Source: Marinilabilia rubra (GTDB taxonomy: Bacteria; Bacteroidota; Bacteroidia; Bacteroidales; Marinilabiliaceae). From it: a DNA stretch of 64,000 nucleotides. Below are positions 38,045 to 46,247 of the stretch, in pieces. Made by a program: the position numbers and the translations under genes. Within the stretch, counting starts at the first letter, position 1. Every line of letters starts with the position of its first letter. The stretch is from positions 248,001 to 312,000 of the forward strand of contig NZ_QEWP01000002.1 in assembly GCF_003121985.1 (NCBI RefSeq), written 5' to 3'. The notes below the pieces were generated by a model. The model was given only the letters and a program-made list of their open reading frames with translations. It was not told the origin of the DNA and searched no databases.

Positions 38045-38080
38045 AAGCCCCTTCAATATCAATGTATTGAAGAGGCTTCT
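38045..38080 (-). terminator. Terminator after tRNA-Leu
   Basis: Immediately 3' of the tRNA on the minus strand: arms GAAGCC..TTCAATA and TATTGAA..GGCTTC around a 6-nt loop, followed by TTTTTTG on that strand. Confidence 0.8.
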
Positions 38081-38166
38081 GGTGCCCAGTAAAGGACTCG
38101 AACCTTCACGTCCATAAGGACACTAGTCCCTGAAACTAGCGCGTCTACCAATTCCGCCAACTGGGC
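38081..38166 (-). tRNA. tRNA-Leu (anticodon CAG)
   Basis: An 86-nt class II tRNA with encoded CCA. The acceptor stem GCCCAGT pairs with ACTGGGC. The D loop has TTGGTAGAC. The anticodon arm CTAGT-TTCAGGG-ACTAG gives CAG. A long variable arm (TGTCCTTATGGACG) is followed by the T arm GGTTCGAGTCC. It reads CUG leucine codons. Confidence 0.96.
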
Positions 38167-38204
38167 ATTACCTTCGTTTGCTTCTGTTTCGTTCAACAGC
38201 GGTG

Positions 38205-38235
38205 CAAATATAGAAACTTATATTTTTCTGACAAC
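38205..38235 (-). promoter_or_regulatory. Promoter of tRNA-Leu
   Basis: On the minus strand GTTG (38232-38235), a 19-nt spacer and TATATTTG (38205-38212): a full match to the Bacteroidota promoter pattern, with a start about 30 nt before the tRNA. Confidence 0.7.
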
Positions 38236-38301
38236 ACCACAACCGAACTTTTTTCCTCTACAAGAATGGTTATTATTACCGCATGTTCGAAATTACTTAA
38301 T

Positions 38302-38309
38302 TATATTTG
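38302..38309 (+). promoter_or_regulatory. -7 box upstream of the fucosidase gene
   Basis: TATATTTG fits TAnnTTTG and lies 48 bp before the ATG. The -33 position reads GTTCG rather than TTTG, so this is a weaker candidate. Confidence 0.4.
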
Positions 38310-38356
38310 TGTAATATTTAATTTAAGTCTAAATTCTTATTGAAATTTTTACAATA

Positions 38357-40177
38357 ATGAAGCACTGCAATATTAACTCCCTTAAAGGTCTTTGGATAAT
38401 AGTTTTTAGTCTTATTATCATCCCCCTTCACGCCCAAGAGCATACCAATAACCGCGCTAAGTGGTTCACAGATGCCCGTTTTGGCATGTTTATTCACTGG
38501 GGTATATACAGCGGGGCCGAAGGAGTCTGGAAGGGGGAGCAGATTCGTCATGACAACGATTATGCAGAATGGATATTTTACCGTAACAGCATTGAAAAAG
38601 AAGAGTATTTAAGTTTACTCGACCGCATTAATTGGAATGAGGTGAATCCGGAGGAATGGGTCATTCTGGCCAAAAAAGCAGGCATGAAATACATTACCCT
38701 TACTGCCAAGCATCATGACGGATTTGCATTGTGGGACAGCAAAGTATCAGATTATGACATTGCTGATCAAACCAAAGACAAAAGGGACATAGTAGCCGAA
38801 CTGGCGTCAGCCTGTCGAAAACACGGAATAAAGCTCGGCCTGTATTACTCTCATTGGGTGGACTGGGCACATCCCTATGGCTGGAATCACAGCAGGGAGA
38901 TTTACCCTTTAACCGATGAGCAATACGATGAATACTGGCAGCAAAAGGTAATCCCCCAAATGCGTGAATTACTCACTAATTATGGGAAAATTGATTTGAT
39001 TTGGTTCGATATGTGGATCCATCATTCCGAATCAATCATCACAAAAGACCAACTCGTGCAATTAAAAAGTCTGATTCGCGAATTACAACCACAATGCCTG
39101 GTTAATTCCAGACTCGGATTATCCATTGAAGAGGACAGCGATGTCGATTTCCGCACATTGGGAGACAACCAACTGGGTGAGGATAAGCTTGAATACCCTT
39201 GGCAATCTCCTGGTACCGTAGCCCATTCATGGGGCTATCATCGCAATGAATCCCAATGGAAATCAACCACCTCTCTTCTCAAAGCATTAATCGGAAACGT
39301 AAGTTTGAATGGAAATTACATGCTCAATATCGGCCCCAGGGCCAATGGAGATGTTCCGTATGAAATATCTCAACGCCTGTTGGACATAGGGCAATGGTTG
39401 AAAATTAATGGGGAAGCCATCTACGGAAGCGGTGCTTTTGATTTACCCAAAGATCAGCACGACTGGGGACATATGACTTACAGAGTGACGGATAACCACA
39501 CACACCGTTTGTTTTTGCATGTTTACAACTGGCCGCTATCCAATCGTCTGCCGGTAACGGGAATTAATACAGAACCTAAAAAAGTTTATCTGCTAAGTGA
39601 CAAACAAAAAGCTCCTCTCCCATTCAGCCACAACCAGGTTTTCACCGAGATCATGTTACCTCATCTTCATCCCGATAACTTAGCTTCGGTAGTGGTCATG
39701 GAATTTGACAGCAAACCCGACATCACATCAGATTTAGTGGCCGAAAACACTGATGGCGGGTTCTCTTTAACTCCCGGGAATACCATCTCTGAAGAAGGGG
39801 ATTTCAAAAAAACTTCCAAACAAAAATATGGTACCATCCCATCTCATTTAGAAATATCCGGAACTTATAAAACTCTGTGGAAAGTGTTTATCGATAAACC
39901 CGGAAAATACTCACTGGATGTATCATACAGTTATCAGGCTAACGAATCAGGAGGAGCTATCTGCATTAAGGCAGGTAAGAATGTGATAAAGCAAACTTTT
40001 TCTCCAACCGGACTTACGGTGGGTGAACCCAATGAAAACTGGCACATTGAAAAGTTTATGTCGCCTGAAACAGGCACCGTTAAGTTTACCGAACCGGGTA
40101 TTTATGAAATTTCAGTGAGAATAGAATCCGACAATGAACCGATTCATTTTCAGTATATATGGATGGAAAAGCAGTGA
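38357..40177 (+). CDS. GH29 alpha-L-fucosidase, secreted
   Basis: A 606-residue retaining alpha-L-fucosidase that releases fucose from glycans such as algal or host-type fucosides. The signal peptide ends near residue 27 (PLHAQ). The catalytic barrel shows family motifs: WFTDARFGMFIHWGIYSGAE near 36, MKYITLTAKHHDGFALWDS near 112, and IDLIWFDMW, in which Asp218 is the likely nucleophile. A beta-sandwich follows from about residue 355. The C-terminal part (about 460-606) resembles a carbohydrate-binding beta domain (SLDVSYSYQANESGGAICIK). No SusCD pair or other polysaccharide-degradation gene is adjacent, so it is not in a typical utilisation locus. The acid/base residue cannot be assigned by eye. 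Confidence 0.92.
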   Translation: MKHCNINSLKGLWIIVFSLIIIPLHAQEHTNNRAKWFTDARFGMFIHWGIYSGAEGVWKGEQIRHDNDYAEWIFYRNSIEKEEYLSLLDRINWNEVNPEEWVILAKKAGMKYITLTAKHHDGFALWDSKVSDYDIADQTKDKRDIVAELASACRKHGIKLGLYYSHWVDWAHPYGWNHSREIYPLTDEQYDEYWQQKVIPQMRELLTNYGKIDLIWFDMWIHHSESIITKDQLVQLKSLIRELQPQCLVNSRLGLSIEEDSDVDFRTLGDNQLGEDKLEYPWQSPGTVAHSWGYHRNESQWKSTTSLLKALIGNVSLNGNYMLNIGPRANGDVPYEISQRLLDIGQWLKINGEAIYGSGAFDLPKDQHDWGHMTYRVTDNHTHRLFLHVYNWPLSNRLPVTGINTEPKKVYLLSDKQKAPLPFSHNQVFTEIMLPHLHPDNLASVVVMEFDSKPDITSDLVAENTDGGFSLTPGNTISEEGDFKKTSKQKYGTIPSHLEISGTYKTLWKVFIDKPGKYSLDVSYSYQANESGGAICIKAGKNVIKQTFSPTGLTVGEPNENWHIEKFMSPETGTVKFTEPGIYEISVRIESDNEPIHFQYIWMEKQ

Positions 40178-40312
40178 ATCGTAAAAAACCGGATTTAGAA
40201 ACTCAATTACGGTTATCGCCGGTCAATTGAATATTTGAGGTAGGTTACAAAGACTTTTTAATTTTTTAAATAAAATGAACTCCGTGGTGTCAGGATAAAT
40301 CAAAAGGGTAAC

Positions 40313-41515
40313 TTATTTCAGCAGTTTTACAATAGATTGAGCGGCTTTTTGCGCGCCGCCAACCGGAATATCCGGACATTCAACCTTCCTGCCAATTGTG
40401 CTCAATATTTTACCGGCTAATAATTCGGGGGTGGTTCCGGAAAGCATTAATTTAACACCTGCGCCACGCTGAGAAAGAATTCTGGAAACATTAGCCTGTT
40501 CGCAATGTCCTTCCAAAGGAAAATATATAAATGGTTTTCGCAGGGCGGTTAATTCAAAAGTTGAAGTAGCTCCACCCTGAACTATTGCCAGATCGCAAGC
40601 TGCAAAATGTTCATATAGCCCGGGCACATAACCTTTAATCTCCACATCATCGGGTAAATCCATCGATTCCTCTAATAATCTGGGCCCGGTTACAAATACA
40701 GCGCGTAGATTGGGTATTTCCTGTTTGACAATAGTTACAGCCCTGCCACATAATTCAAGCAATTCCTTGCCAATGGCTGTACCTCCAATCGAACAGATAA
40801 GCAATGGTTCGTCCCCATAGCCAAGCTTCTTCCTGATTAGGTACTTGTCACGATACTGAGAGACATCAAAGGGGAAAATATACCCCACAAATGTGTAAAA
40901 AGCTTTGGCATATTCCCTTCGGTTGGGCAACATAAAACCAAACTTTTTATCAGGTATATCCTCCAATTCCCCTACAAACACCCCCAAGTCATATGAAGGC
41001 TTTTGTTCTGTGCCATATTCATGCGACCAAACACGATTCCAATAGTAAACTCCGAATTGTTCGAAAGGATTTTTTGTCATTGCATCAAGCCCTACAAAGT
41101 CAAATATCATTACAAAAGGGAACTTTTTCTTTTCGGGGTGTTTCCGCAAAGCCAGACTGATCTCATAGGTCTCGTCTCCAATGACAAGGTCATAACTTTT
41201 CGTAGAAATAAGATCGAAAAAAAAGTCAATATTCTTTTTCCATTCGCCCCTCGACTTAAGTAAATAGCTCAACAAATTTAATTTTGACCCTTGAGCTACC
41301 TTTTCTGCTGATACATTTTCGTTGGCATAATTCTCTACTCCGGGAACCAGTTTTTCGCCTGCCTCCTTCAATAATGTGGTCGCGGGATCGGCTGCGAGCC
41401 ACTCTATTTCGACTTCAGGCAGAAGTTTTCTCAACTGATTGGCAATGGCAATGTCTCTTGTAATATGTCCCAACCCAAGAGACCCGCTGATGTACAAAAC
41501 ATTTAATGGTCTCAT
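40313..41515 (-). CDS. MurG-like family glycosyltransferase (GT28-type fold)
   Basis: A 400-residue GT-B fold glycosyltransferase. The N-terminal acceptor loop is VLYISGSLGLGHITRDIAIA, close to the glycine-rich loop of MurG and diacylglycerol glucosyltransferases. The C-terminal donor half has ICSIGGTAIGKELLELCGRA near residue 240, CDLAIVQGGATSTFELTALR near 310 and FIYFPLEGHCEQANVSRIL near 330. The sugar donor and acceptor cannot be read from sequence; glycolipid or small-molecule glycosylation is possible. It has no evident operon partner, standing between the fucosidase gene (convergent) and the IS110 region. Confidence 0.85.
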   Translation of the reverse strand: MRPLNVLYISGSLGLGHITRDIAIANQLRKLLPEVEIEWLAADPATTLLKEAGEKLVPGVENYANENVSAEKVAQGSKLNLLSYLLKSRGEWKKNIDFFFDLISTKSYDLVIGDETYEISLALRKHPEKKKFPFVMIFDFVGLDAMTKNPFEQFGVYYWNRVWSHEYGTEQKPSYDLGVFVGELEDIPDKKFGFMLPNRREYAKAFYTFVGYIFPFDVSQYRDKYLIRKKLGYGDEPLLICSIGGTAIGKELLELCGRAVTIVKQEIPNLRAVFVTGPRLLEESMDLPDDVEIKGYVPGLYEHFAACDLAIVQGGATSTFELTALRKPFIYFPLEGHCEQANVSRILSQRGAGVKLMLSGTTPELLAGKILSTIGRKVECPDIPVGGAQKAAQSIVKLLK

Positions 41516-41683
41516 AATGAAAGGTGTTTTTACTTAAGTTACACTTATACAATAACGACAGTTAAAAATTGAGACTCACCCCTCCTCCCTCTTATAAACA
41601 ACAGAATACCAAAAAAATAACAGATGTTTTTTCAACAATAAATACTTCTGTTAGCCTGCTTTATTTATAAATTATCGTTAGGA

Positions 41684-41855
41684 GATGTTCAAATATCAAG
41701 AAATACAATCAACCGCAGATAAAATGGATGTAGGAAATAATGAAACGAGCAAGCTTGCGAGTTCAATACGACCATAAAAAATAAAAATAGTCGTATTAAT
41801 TATTTTCAAATCCATTTTATTGAGGACGGTTGTATTTTGCAGATAGTTGGACATC
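41684..41855. repeat. 172-bp inverted repeat beside the IS110 element
   Basis: Left arm GATGTTCAAATATC, then AAATACAATCAACCG and ATAAAATGGATGT, mirrored on the right by ATCCATTTTATTG, CGGTTGTATTT and GATAGTTGGACATC. The arms are about 55-65 bp with few mismatches. An inner hairpin AATACGAC...GTCGTATT sits near the centre. It contains no gene and ends about 70 bp before the IS110 leader. Confidence 0.75.
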
Positions 41856-41923
41856 GGAATAGATTATTTGTGAATAATGCAGTCCTCCCAAAAGCGAGGC
41901 TTTTTCCTTTTAGGTAAATACAT

Positions 41924-42097
41924 TAAGTTTGAGGTGCCGTGCAGTAGAGGCCGTTTCTAACACTGTTATTTAAATAACCATATGCAGTTTGGCTCTGGTT
42001 GTCGGTGATCCTTTAATTGATTGTGAGAAATCGTAAGGTAGACCACCCTAATTTAAATTAGTCAACCGGGCACGGCATAATTTTCCTCAAACCTAAT
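41924..42097 (+). ncRNA. Candidate bridge RNA in the IS110 leader
   Basis: The stretch just upstream of the transposase is closed by a long stem: TTAAGTTTGAGG and TGCCGTGC (41924-41943) pair with GCACGGCA and CCTCAAACCTAA (42071-42097). Between them lie further self-complementary parts, including GTTATTTAAATAAC and AATTTAAATT, suggesting internal loops. IS110-group elements are known to express such a noncoding RNA from this position, with loops that recognise donor and target DNA. The fold is seen in the sequence; expression and loop assignment are inferred. Confidence 0.6.
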
Positions 42098-42106
42098 TTT
42101 TCAATT

Positions 42107-43462
42107 ATGGGTAAAAGTACAAAAAAGACAAGAAGTAAAAAGCAAAATTTGAACGAGTTTAACATCGTTAACCCAAATGCCGCAGGTATTGATGTTTCAA
42201 GCAAAGATTATGTAGTAAGCGTTCCGGCAGATCGGGACAAAAAGCACATAAGAACATTTGGTGCATTTACCTGTGATTTGAAAATTATAGCCAATTGGCT
42301 TATTGAATGTGGGATAGACACAGTTGCAATGGAAAGTACCGGGGTGTATTGGAAGCAACTATTTGTAGTATTGCAAGAGCATGGTATTGAAGTCTTTTTG
42401 GTCAATTCCAGACATGTAAAGAATGTTACAGGCAAGAAGACAGATGAAGAGGATGCACATTGGATTATGCGATTGCATACCTGTGGTCTTTTAGTAAATA
42501 GTTTTCAGCCGGAAGAGGAAGTGCGAACACTAAGAGAAATTTTGCGGCAGCGGAAAAGTATAAATGATAATAAAAGCATTGCCGTAAACAAAATGGTCAA
42601 AGCTCTTAATAGCATGAATATTAAACTTAACATGGTTCTTAGTGATTTAACATCAGTCAGTGGACAAAAGATTATCAGTGCTATTAATTCCGGAGAGCGT
42701 TGTCCTGATGAGTTGATAAAATTAGTGCATTATAAAGTAAAAACTCCCAGAGAGGATATTTTAAAAGCATTGGAAGGTGTTTGGCGGGAAGAGTGCCTTT
42801 TTGAGTTAAAACTGGCTCAGGAGTATTATCAATTCCTTCAAAAACAAATGTCAGAATGTGACGAAAAAATAGAAGAGCAGCTGCTTCTAATTGCCGCCAA
42901 ATATAATGATGGCGATATCTCTGAACTTAAAAAAAAGGCAGCAAAAAAACATACCCGAAAGAATGATTTCAGCTTTAGTGTCAGGCCATACTTAAAAGGA
43001 ATACTTGGCATTGATGTTTGTGAAATATATGGTTTTAGTGATGAAACATCTTTGACTTTATTTGCAGAAACAGGAAGCAATCTTGATAGTTTTTCAACAG
43101 CAAACAGGTTTGCTTCTTGGGTGGGGCTTGCTCCAAATAATAAAATATCGGGAGGTAAAGTGATAAGTAGTCATCTACCGCGTAAAAAACATGCTATAAA
43201 AAGAGTCCTTATCCAGTCAGCAAATAGTCTTTACCGCAGTGATAATGCCTTGGGGGATTGTTATCGAAGGTTGAAGTCCAGAATCGGAGCAAAAGCAGCA
43301 AAATGTGCTATGGCCAGAAAATTAGCGATTATATATTACCATATGGTTACCAAAAAAGAGGCTTTTAATGTTGAGTTATTTGAGCAACATCAAGCCTCCT
43401 TTAAGGAAAAACGAATTAAATTTCTTGAAAAGCAACTATCTGAAATGAAGAAAGTTGCTTAG
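42107..43462 (+). CDS. IS110-family transposase
   Basis: A 451-residue recombinase with the two parts of the family. The N-terminal RuvC-like DEDD domain has Asp29 (GIDVSSKDYVV), Glu76 (AMESTGVYW), and Asp113 and Asp116 (KKTDEEDAHW). A helical coiled region follows. The C-terminal transposase_20 domain near 330-420 includes FASWVGLAPNNKISGGKVIS, where the catalytic serine is expected, and KKHAIKRVLIQSANSLYR. The frame is full-length and uninterrupted, so the element may still be active. It starts at an ATG directly after the structured leader. Confidence 0.95.
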   Translation: MGKSTKKTRSKKQNLNEFNIVNPNAAGIDVSSKDYVVSVPADRDKKHIRTFGAFTCDLKIIANWLIECGIDTVAMESTGVYWKQLFVVLQEHGIEVFLVNSRHVKNVTGKKTDEEDAHWIMRLHTCGLLVNSFQPEEEVRTLREILRQRKSINDNKSIAVNKMVKALNSMNIKLNMVLSDLTSVSGQKIISAINSGERCPDELIKLVHYKVKTPREDILKALEGVWREECLFELKLAQEYYQFLQKQMSECDEKIEEQLLLIAAKYNDGDISELKKKAAKKHTRKNDFSFSVRPYLKGILGIDVCEIYGFSDETSLTLFAETGSNLDSFSTANRFASWVGLAPNNKISGGKVISSHLPRKKHAIKRVLIQSANSLYRSDNALGDCYRRLKSRIGAKAAKCAMARKLAIIYYHMVTKKEAFNVELFEQHQASFKEKRIKFLEKQLSEMKKVA

Positions 43463-43742
43463 TTATGTATAAGGTAGGTTAAAACATTTTGACTATAATT
43501 TTCCTTCAGAGACTTTAATTTACTTTAATTTTGGCTTTAAATCAAGGGATAAAAGAGGCGTTGTATAAGCAAAAGGGAAATTAAAACCTGATCGATAAAT
43601 AAAACCCAACCTCATCTCCCCCTAAAAAATTGAATAAAAAAAGATTTGTTTTTTCCGGCAGTCTTTTACTCGTGGAAAACAAGCACTTGAACAATTGCCA
43701 AATAACATTTAAAAAGCGAACCAAACTATAGTCCATAAAAAA

Positions 43743-44891
43743 TCAGGAATACTTCCTTTTTAACCGGAACCTTTTCAGCCACACAACAAATCCCGTCACA
43801 GGTAATCCGGCCGCCATTAAAGCACCAATGAATACGATAATTTTGCCCCATATTCCAAGCACTGCCCCGGTGTGGATGTCGTAATTCATGCTGACAACTT
43901 TTTCTCCGTTATTCAGTTCTTCAAAGGATTTTTTACTCAATCGCGTGCCAGTTGATGTGTCATAGGTCTCGAGGGCAGAATCATAATATACCTCCCCTCT
44001 GTTCTTCACATAGGCAGCCACAGTGTTATCTTTTTTATTCAACTGGTAAATAAAAATATTGTAAGCATCAGGATGGTAACTTCGGGCATTCTGGTAAATA
44101 GTTTCGTAAACCTGAGTCATCTGATCGCCGGAAACTGCTGCAATTTTTTCAGCAGTGGCGGGTGGCTGGGTGCTGAGGTTAGCCACCATGTAGACCAGCG
44201 CCATAAACCACTTAAATGACCAGACCATTCCGGTGAGCGCCAGCAACAAAACAACCGGAAAACTGTAAATGCCGGTCACCACGTGCCAGTCACGGAAAAT
44301 GACCATTGAAACGCCTCGCCATCTTATGGTGAATTGCCGTTTACTGAATTTATTCCGCCGGGGCCACCACCAAATGACACCGGAGATGAGGCACAAAACA
44401 AACAGCACTACCGTCCAGCCTACAATTGGCTGACCGATATCTGTGCGCAGCCAGAAACTCCAGTGAAACATTTTTACCAATTGAAAAAATTCATATTTGT
44501 GGTTAATTTTTTTCTGAATCTCACCATTGAATGGATTTGCATAAACCACGAAATCGTACTCGCACCAGGAAAAATAACTTACTTTTTCCGGATTATATTT
44601 ATAAGCTTTAAAGCGCCAGGCACGATCCGGCTCCTTATAAGCATTCACATAATTCAATGGGTACTCACTTCCCAGGTCAGCCTGGACGATAGTCATCAGT
44701 GAATCCAGTGGCAACCTGCTCCCAGCAGGTTCTGCAACATGCATATCCTCCTCATACACGGCTTTGTATATCTCATCTTTGAAAGTATACATAGCCCCTG
44801 ATATGCTAATCAAAAAGACCAATAGCCCGGTTCCAAGCCCGAGCCATTGGTGTATCTTTTTTATGGTCGCTTTAAATCTTGAACGCGCCAT
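43743..44891 (-). CDS. xusC: PepSY-associated TM protein, XusC-like
   Basis: A 382-residue inner-membrane protein of the PepSY_TM family with four main helices: about 15-37 (WLGLGTGLLVFLISISGAMY), 140-165, 200-225 and 340-365. Extracytoplasmic PepSY-like portions lie between them. The histidine in KIHQWLGL of the first helix and IHTGAVLG near residue 335 are typical and may bind haem or a metal. Members often act as inner-membrane reductases for iron uptake. In the order TonB receptor, DUF4374 lipoprotein, PepSY protein it matches XusC of Bacteroides. Separated by only 7 bp from the gene before it, so operonic. Confidence 0.85.
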   Translation of the reverse strand: MARSRFKATIKKIHQWLGLGTGLLVFLISISGAMYTFKDEIYKAVYEEDMHVAEPAGSRLPLDSLMTIVQADLGSEYPLNYVNAYKEPDRAWRFKAYKYNPEKVSYFSWCEYDFVVYANPFNGEIQKKINHKYEFFQLVKMFHWSFWLRTDIGQPIVGWTVVLFVLCLISGVIWWWPRRNKFSKRQFTIRWRGVSMVIFRDWHVVTGIYSFPVVLLLALTGMVWSFKWFMALVYMVANLSTQPPATAEKIAAVSGDQMTQVYETIYQNARSYHPDAYNIFIYQLNKKDNTVAAYVKNRGEVYYDSALETYDTSTGTRLSKKSFEELNNGEKVVSMNYDIHTGAVLGIWGKIIVFIGALMAAGLPVTGFVVWLKRFRLKRKYS

Positions 44892-44898
44892 GCTTAAC

Positions 44899-46128
44899 TT
44901 AATTTAAGTTGTAGATTCCTTTGGCTTCCAGACCTTCAATAACTGCGCCTTTTTGAGCAGTGGCAGTTTCAGGATCAATTTCATAAACATGCGCATCGGT
45001 TGGTGTGCTGATACTCATGTACACTTTACCATTCTCAACCAGTGCAGGAGTGGCGTACTGGGCGCCATGAAGCGGCACATCAGATATCCCGGTTACAGTC
45101 GCGGCATTCAAATCAACTATTACCAATTTGCAAATGGGATTGTTGGGTGAAAATGCGCCCCACAGTGCCGAGTCGTCCGTTACGATGCGGGCAATAGCTT
45201 TACCATTTCCAACATAAGAGAAATGGACAATTTTACCCCCATTGGTAGCCTCTTCAATATTTAGAAAATAATCAGGGTCAAACTCAGTAGTCCCGCTTTT
45301 TATCCTTAAAATACCTGATGGTCGCGTTTGTTTAGTGAACCCCGCAGCCAGGGAGGAGGATGAAAAGGTATACAGGTCACCGTTATCTGTTTCAAGCAAT
45401 CCGGTAGCATTTCCGTAAACGCCTACCGGGCTGGTGCGGTTGTCGTAAATCGCTTTCTGAAACTCCATCTCCGGGTAGGAGAAAATGGCTACCTGTGCAG
45501 AATCTACGCTGGGGGTGGTGAAATCGCCAGAAGGTGAAAGCGGATAGAATGACACAAAAAGCCTGTCATCTCTTACCACCATTCCGGTAGGCCATTTCAC
45601 CAGGGTGTCTCCCTCTGGTTTGTAAATATCAGTTTCCACTTTGCGTTTTACCGATACGTTATCCACATCAATAACATGTAGGACCCGTTTGCTGTCTCCT
45701 GAACGCGGCACTTCCATCGCGAGCAGTGTATTTTCGTCCGCTGGAGCCATACAGTCAAGTGTTTTCTCAAAAACAAAACGACCGTACTCCTCCAATTCGC
45801 CCTGAGCATTCAGCCTGTAACCGATACAGTTATTGTCATCATAATACCCAATGCTGAAAACCGATTGGTCCACCTGTGCAAAATACCGCCAACCAGTCTG
45901 CTCAACACCCTGACCTTCAGAAGTTATAATACCATTCTCCAGGTTTGCGGTCTGAACAAGATAATCTGCTGCTTCATCATTTGACCCTAAAACCTGAAGA
46001 GCAACGACATAAGGCTTATCTTCGGTGGTTGTATCCGAGATTGAATCTTCCTCAGTACAGGAAGTTAATACTCCAGCCGTCAATACAAACAAAACGGTGT
46101 AAAAAAATAAATTAAACTGATTCCTCAT
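44899..46128 (-). CDS. xusB: DUF4374 surface lipoprotein, XusB-like
   Basis: A 409-residue lipoprotein; the lipobox LTSC is near residue 24, followed by an acidic stretch (TEEDSISDTTTEDK) of the type used for surface export in Bacteroidota. The body is predicted as a beta-propeller of repeated blades (YVVALQVLGSNDEAADYLVQ, FSIGYYDDNNCIGYRLNAQG). In Bacteroides XusB binds ferric enterobactin at the cell surface and feeds the XusA channel; the ligand here is not known. It sits between the receptor and PepSY genes, the same order as xusABC. Confidence 0.87.
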   Translation of the reverse strand: MRNQFNLFFYTVLFVLTAGVLTSCTEEDSISDTTTEDKPYVVALQVLGSNDEAADYLVQTANLENGIITSEGQGVEQTGWRYFAQVDQSVFSIGYYDDNNCIGYRLNAQGELEEYGRFVFEKTLDCMAPADENTLLAMEVPRSGDSKRVLHVIDVDNVSVKRKVETDIYKPEGDTLVKWPTGMVVRDDRLFVSFYPLSPSGDFTTPSVDSAQVAIFSYPEMEFQKAIYDNRTSPVGVYGNATGLLETDNGDLYTFSSSSLAAGFTKQTRPSGILRIKSGTTEFDPDYFLNIEEATNGGKIVHFSYVGNGKAIARIVTDDSALWGAFSPNNPICKLVIVDLNAATVTGISDVPLHGAQYATPALVENGKVYMSISTPTDAHVYEIDPETATAQKGAVIEGLEAKGIYNLN

Positions 46129-46210
46129 GATTTATTAATTTAATTGATTATTAACTAATTATAATCTTTATGTATAATAAGTAACGTTTGTTTTTAGACA
46201 TGTATCTGAT

Positions 46211-46240
46211 CATAAAGTGGTACTTTATGGACAGACAATA
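46211..46240 (+). repeat. Half copy of the family B palindrome
   Basis: CATAAAGTGGTACTTTATGG followed by ACAGACAATA matches the right end of the copy at 21681-21802 (GGTACTTTATGGACAAACAC). It lies in the 119-bp gap between the receptor and DUF4374 genes and can itself pair CATAAAGT with ACTTTATG. Confidence 0.55.
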
Positions 46241-46247
46241 ATTAAAT

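Larger units (their letters stand above)
41890..43480 (+). mobile_element. IS110-family insertion sequence (boundaries approximate)
   Basis: Contains one intact DEDD/serine transposase and a structured 5' leader, the layout of the IS110 group. IS110 elements usually lack terminal inverted repeats and clear target duplications, so ends cannot be fixed by eye; those given are a minimum that covers leader and gene. A possible small hairpin (AAAAGC-gag-GCTTTT) near 41893 marks the left side. Confidence 0.7.

Noticed and set aside
38318-38551. 77-codon minus-strand frame over the fucosidase start
   Set aside because: It overlaps the signal peptide and catalytic start of the GH29 gene and the promoter, with no domain.
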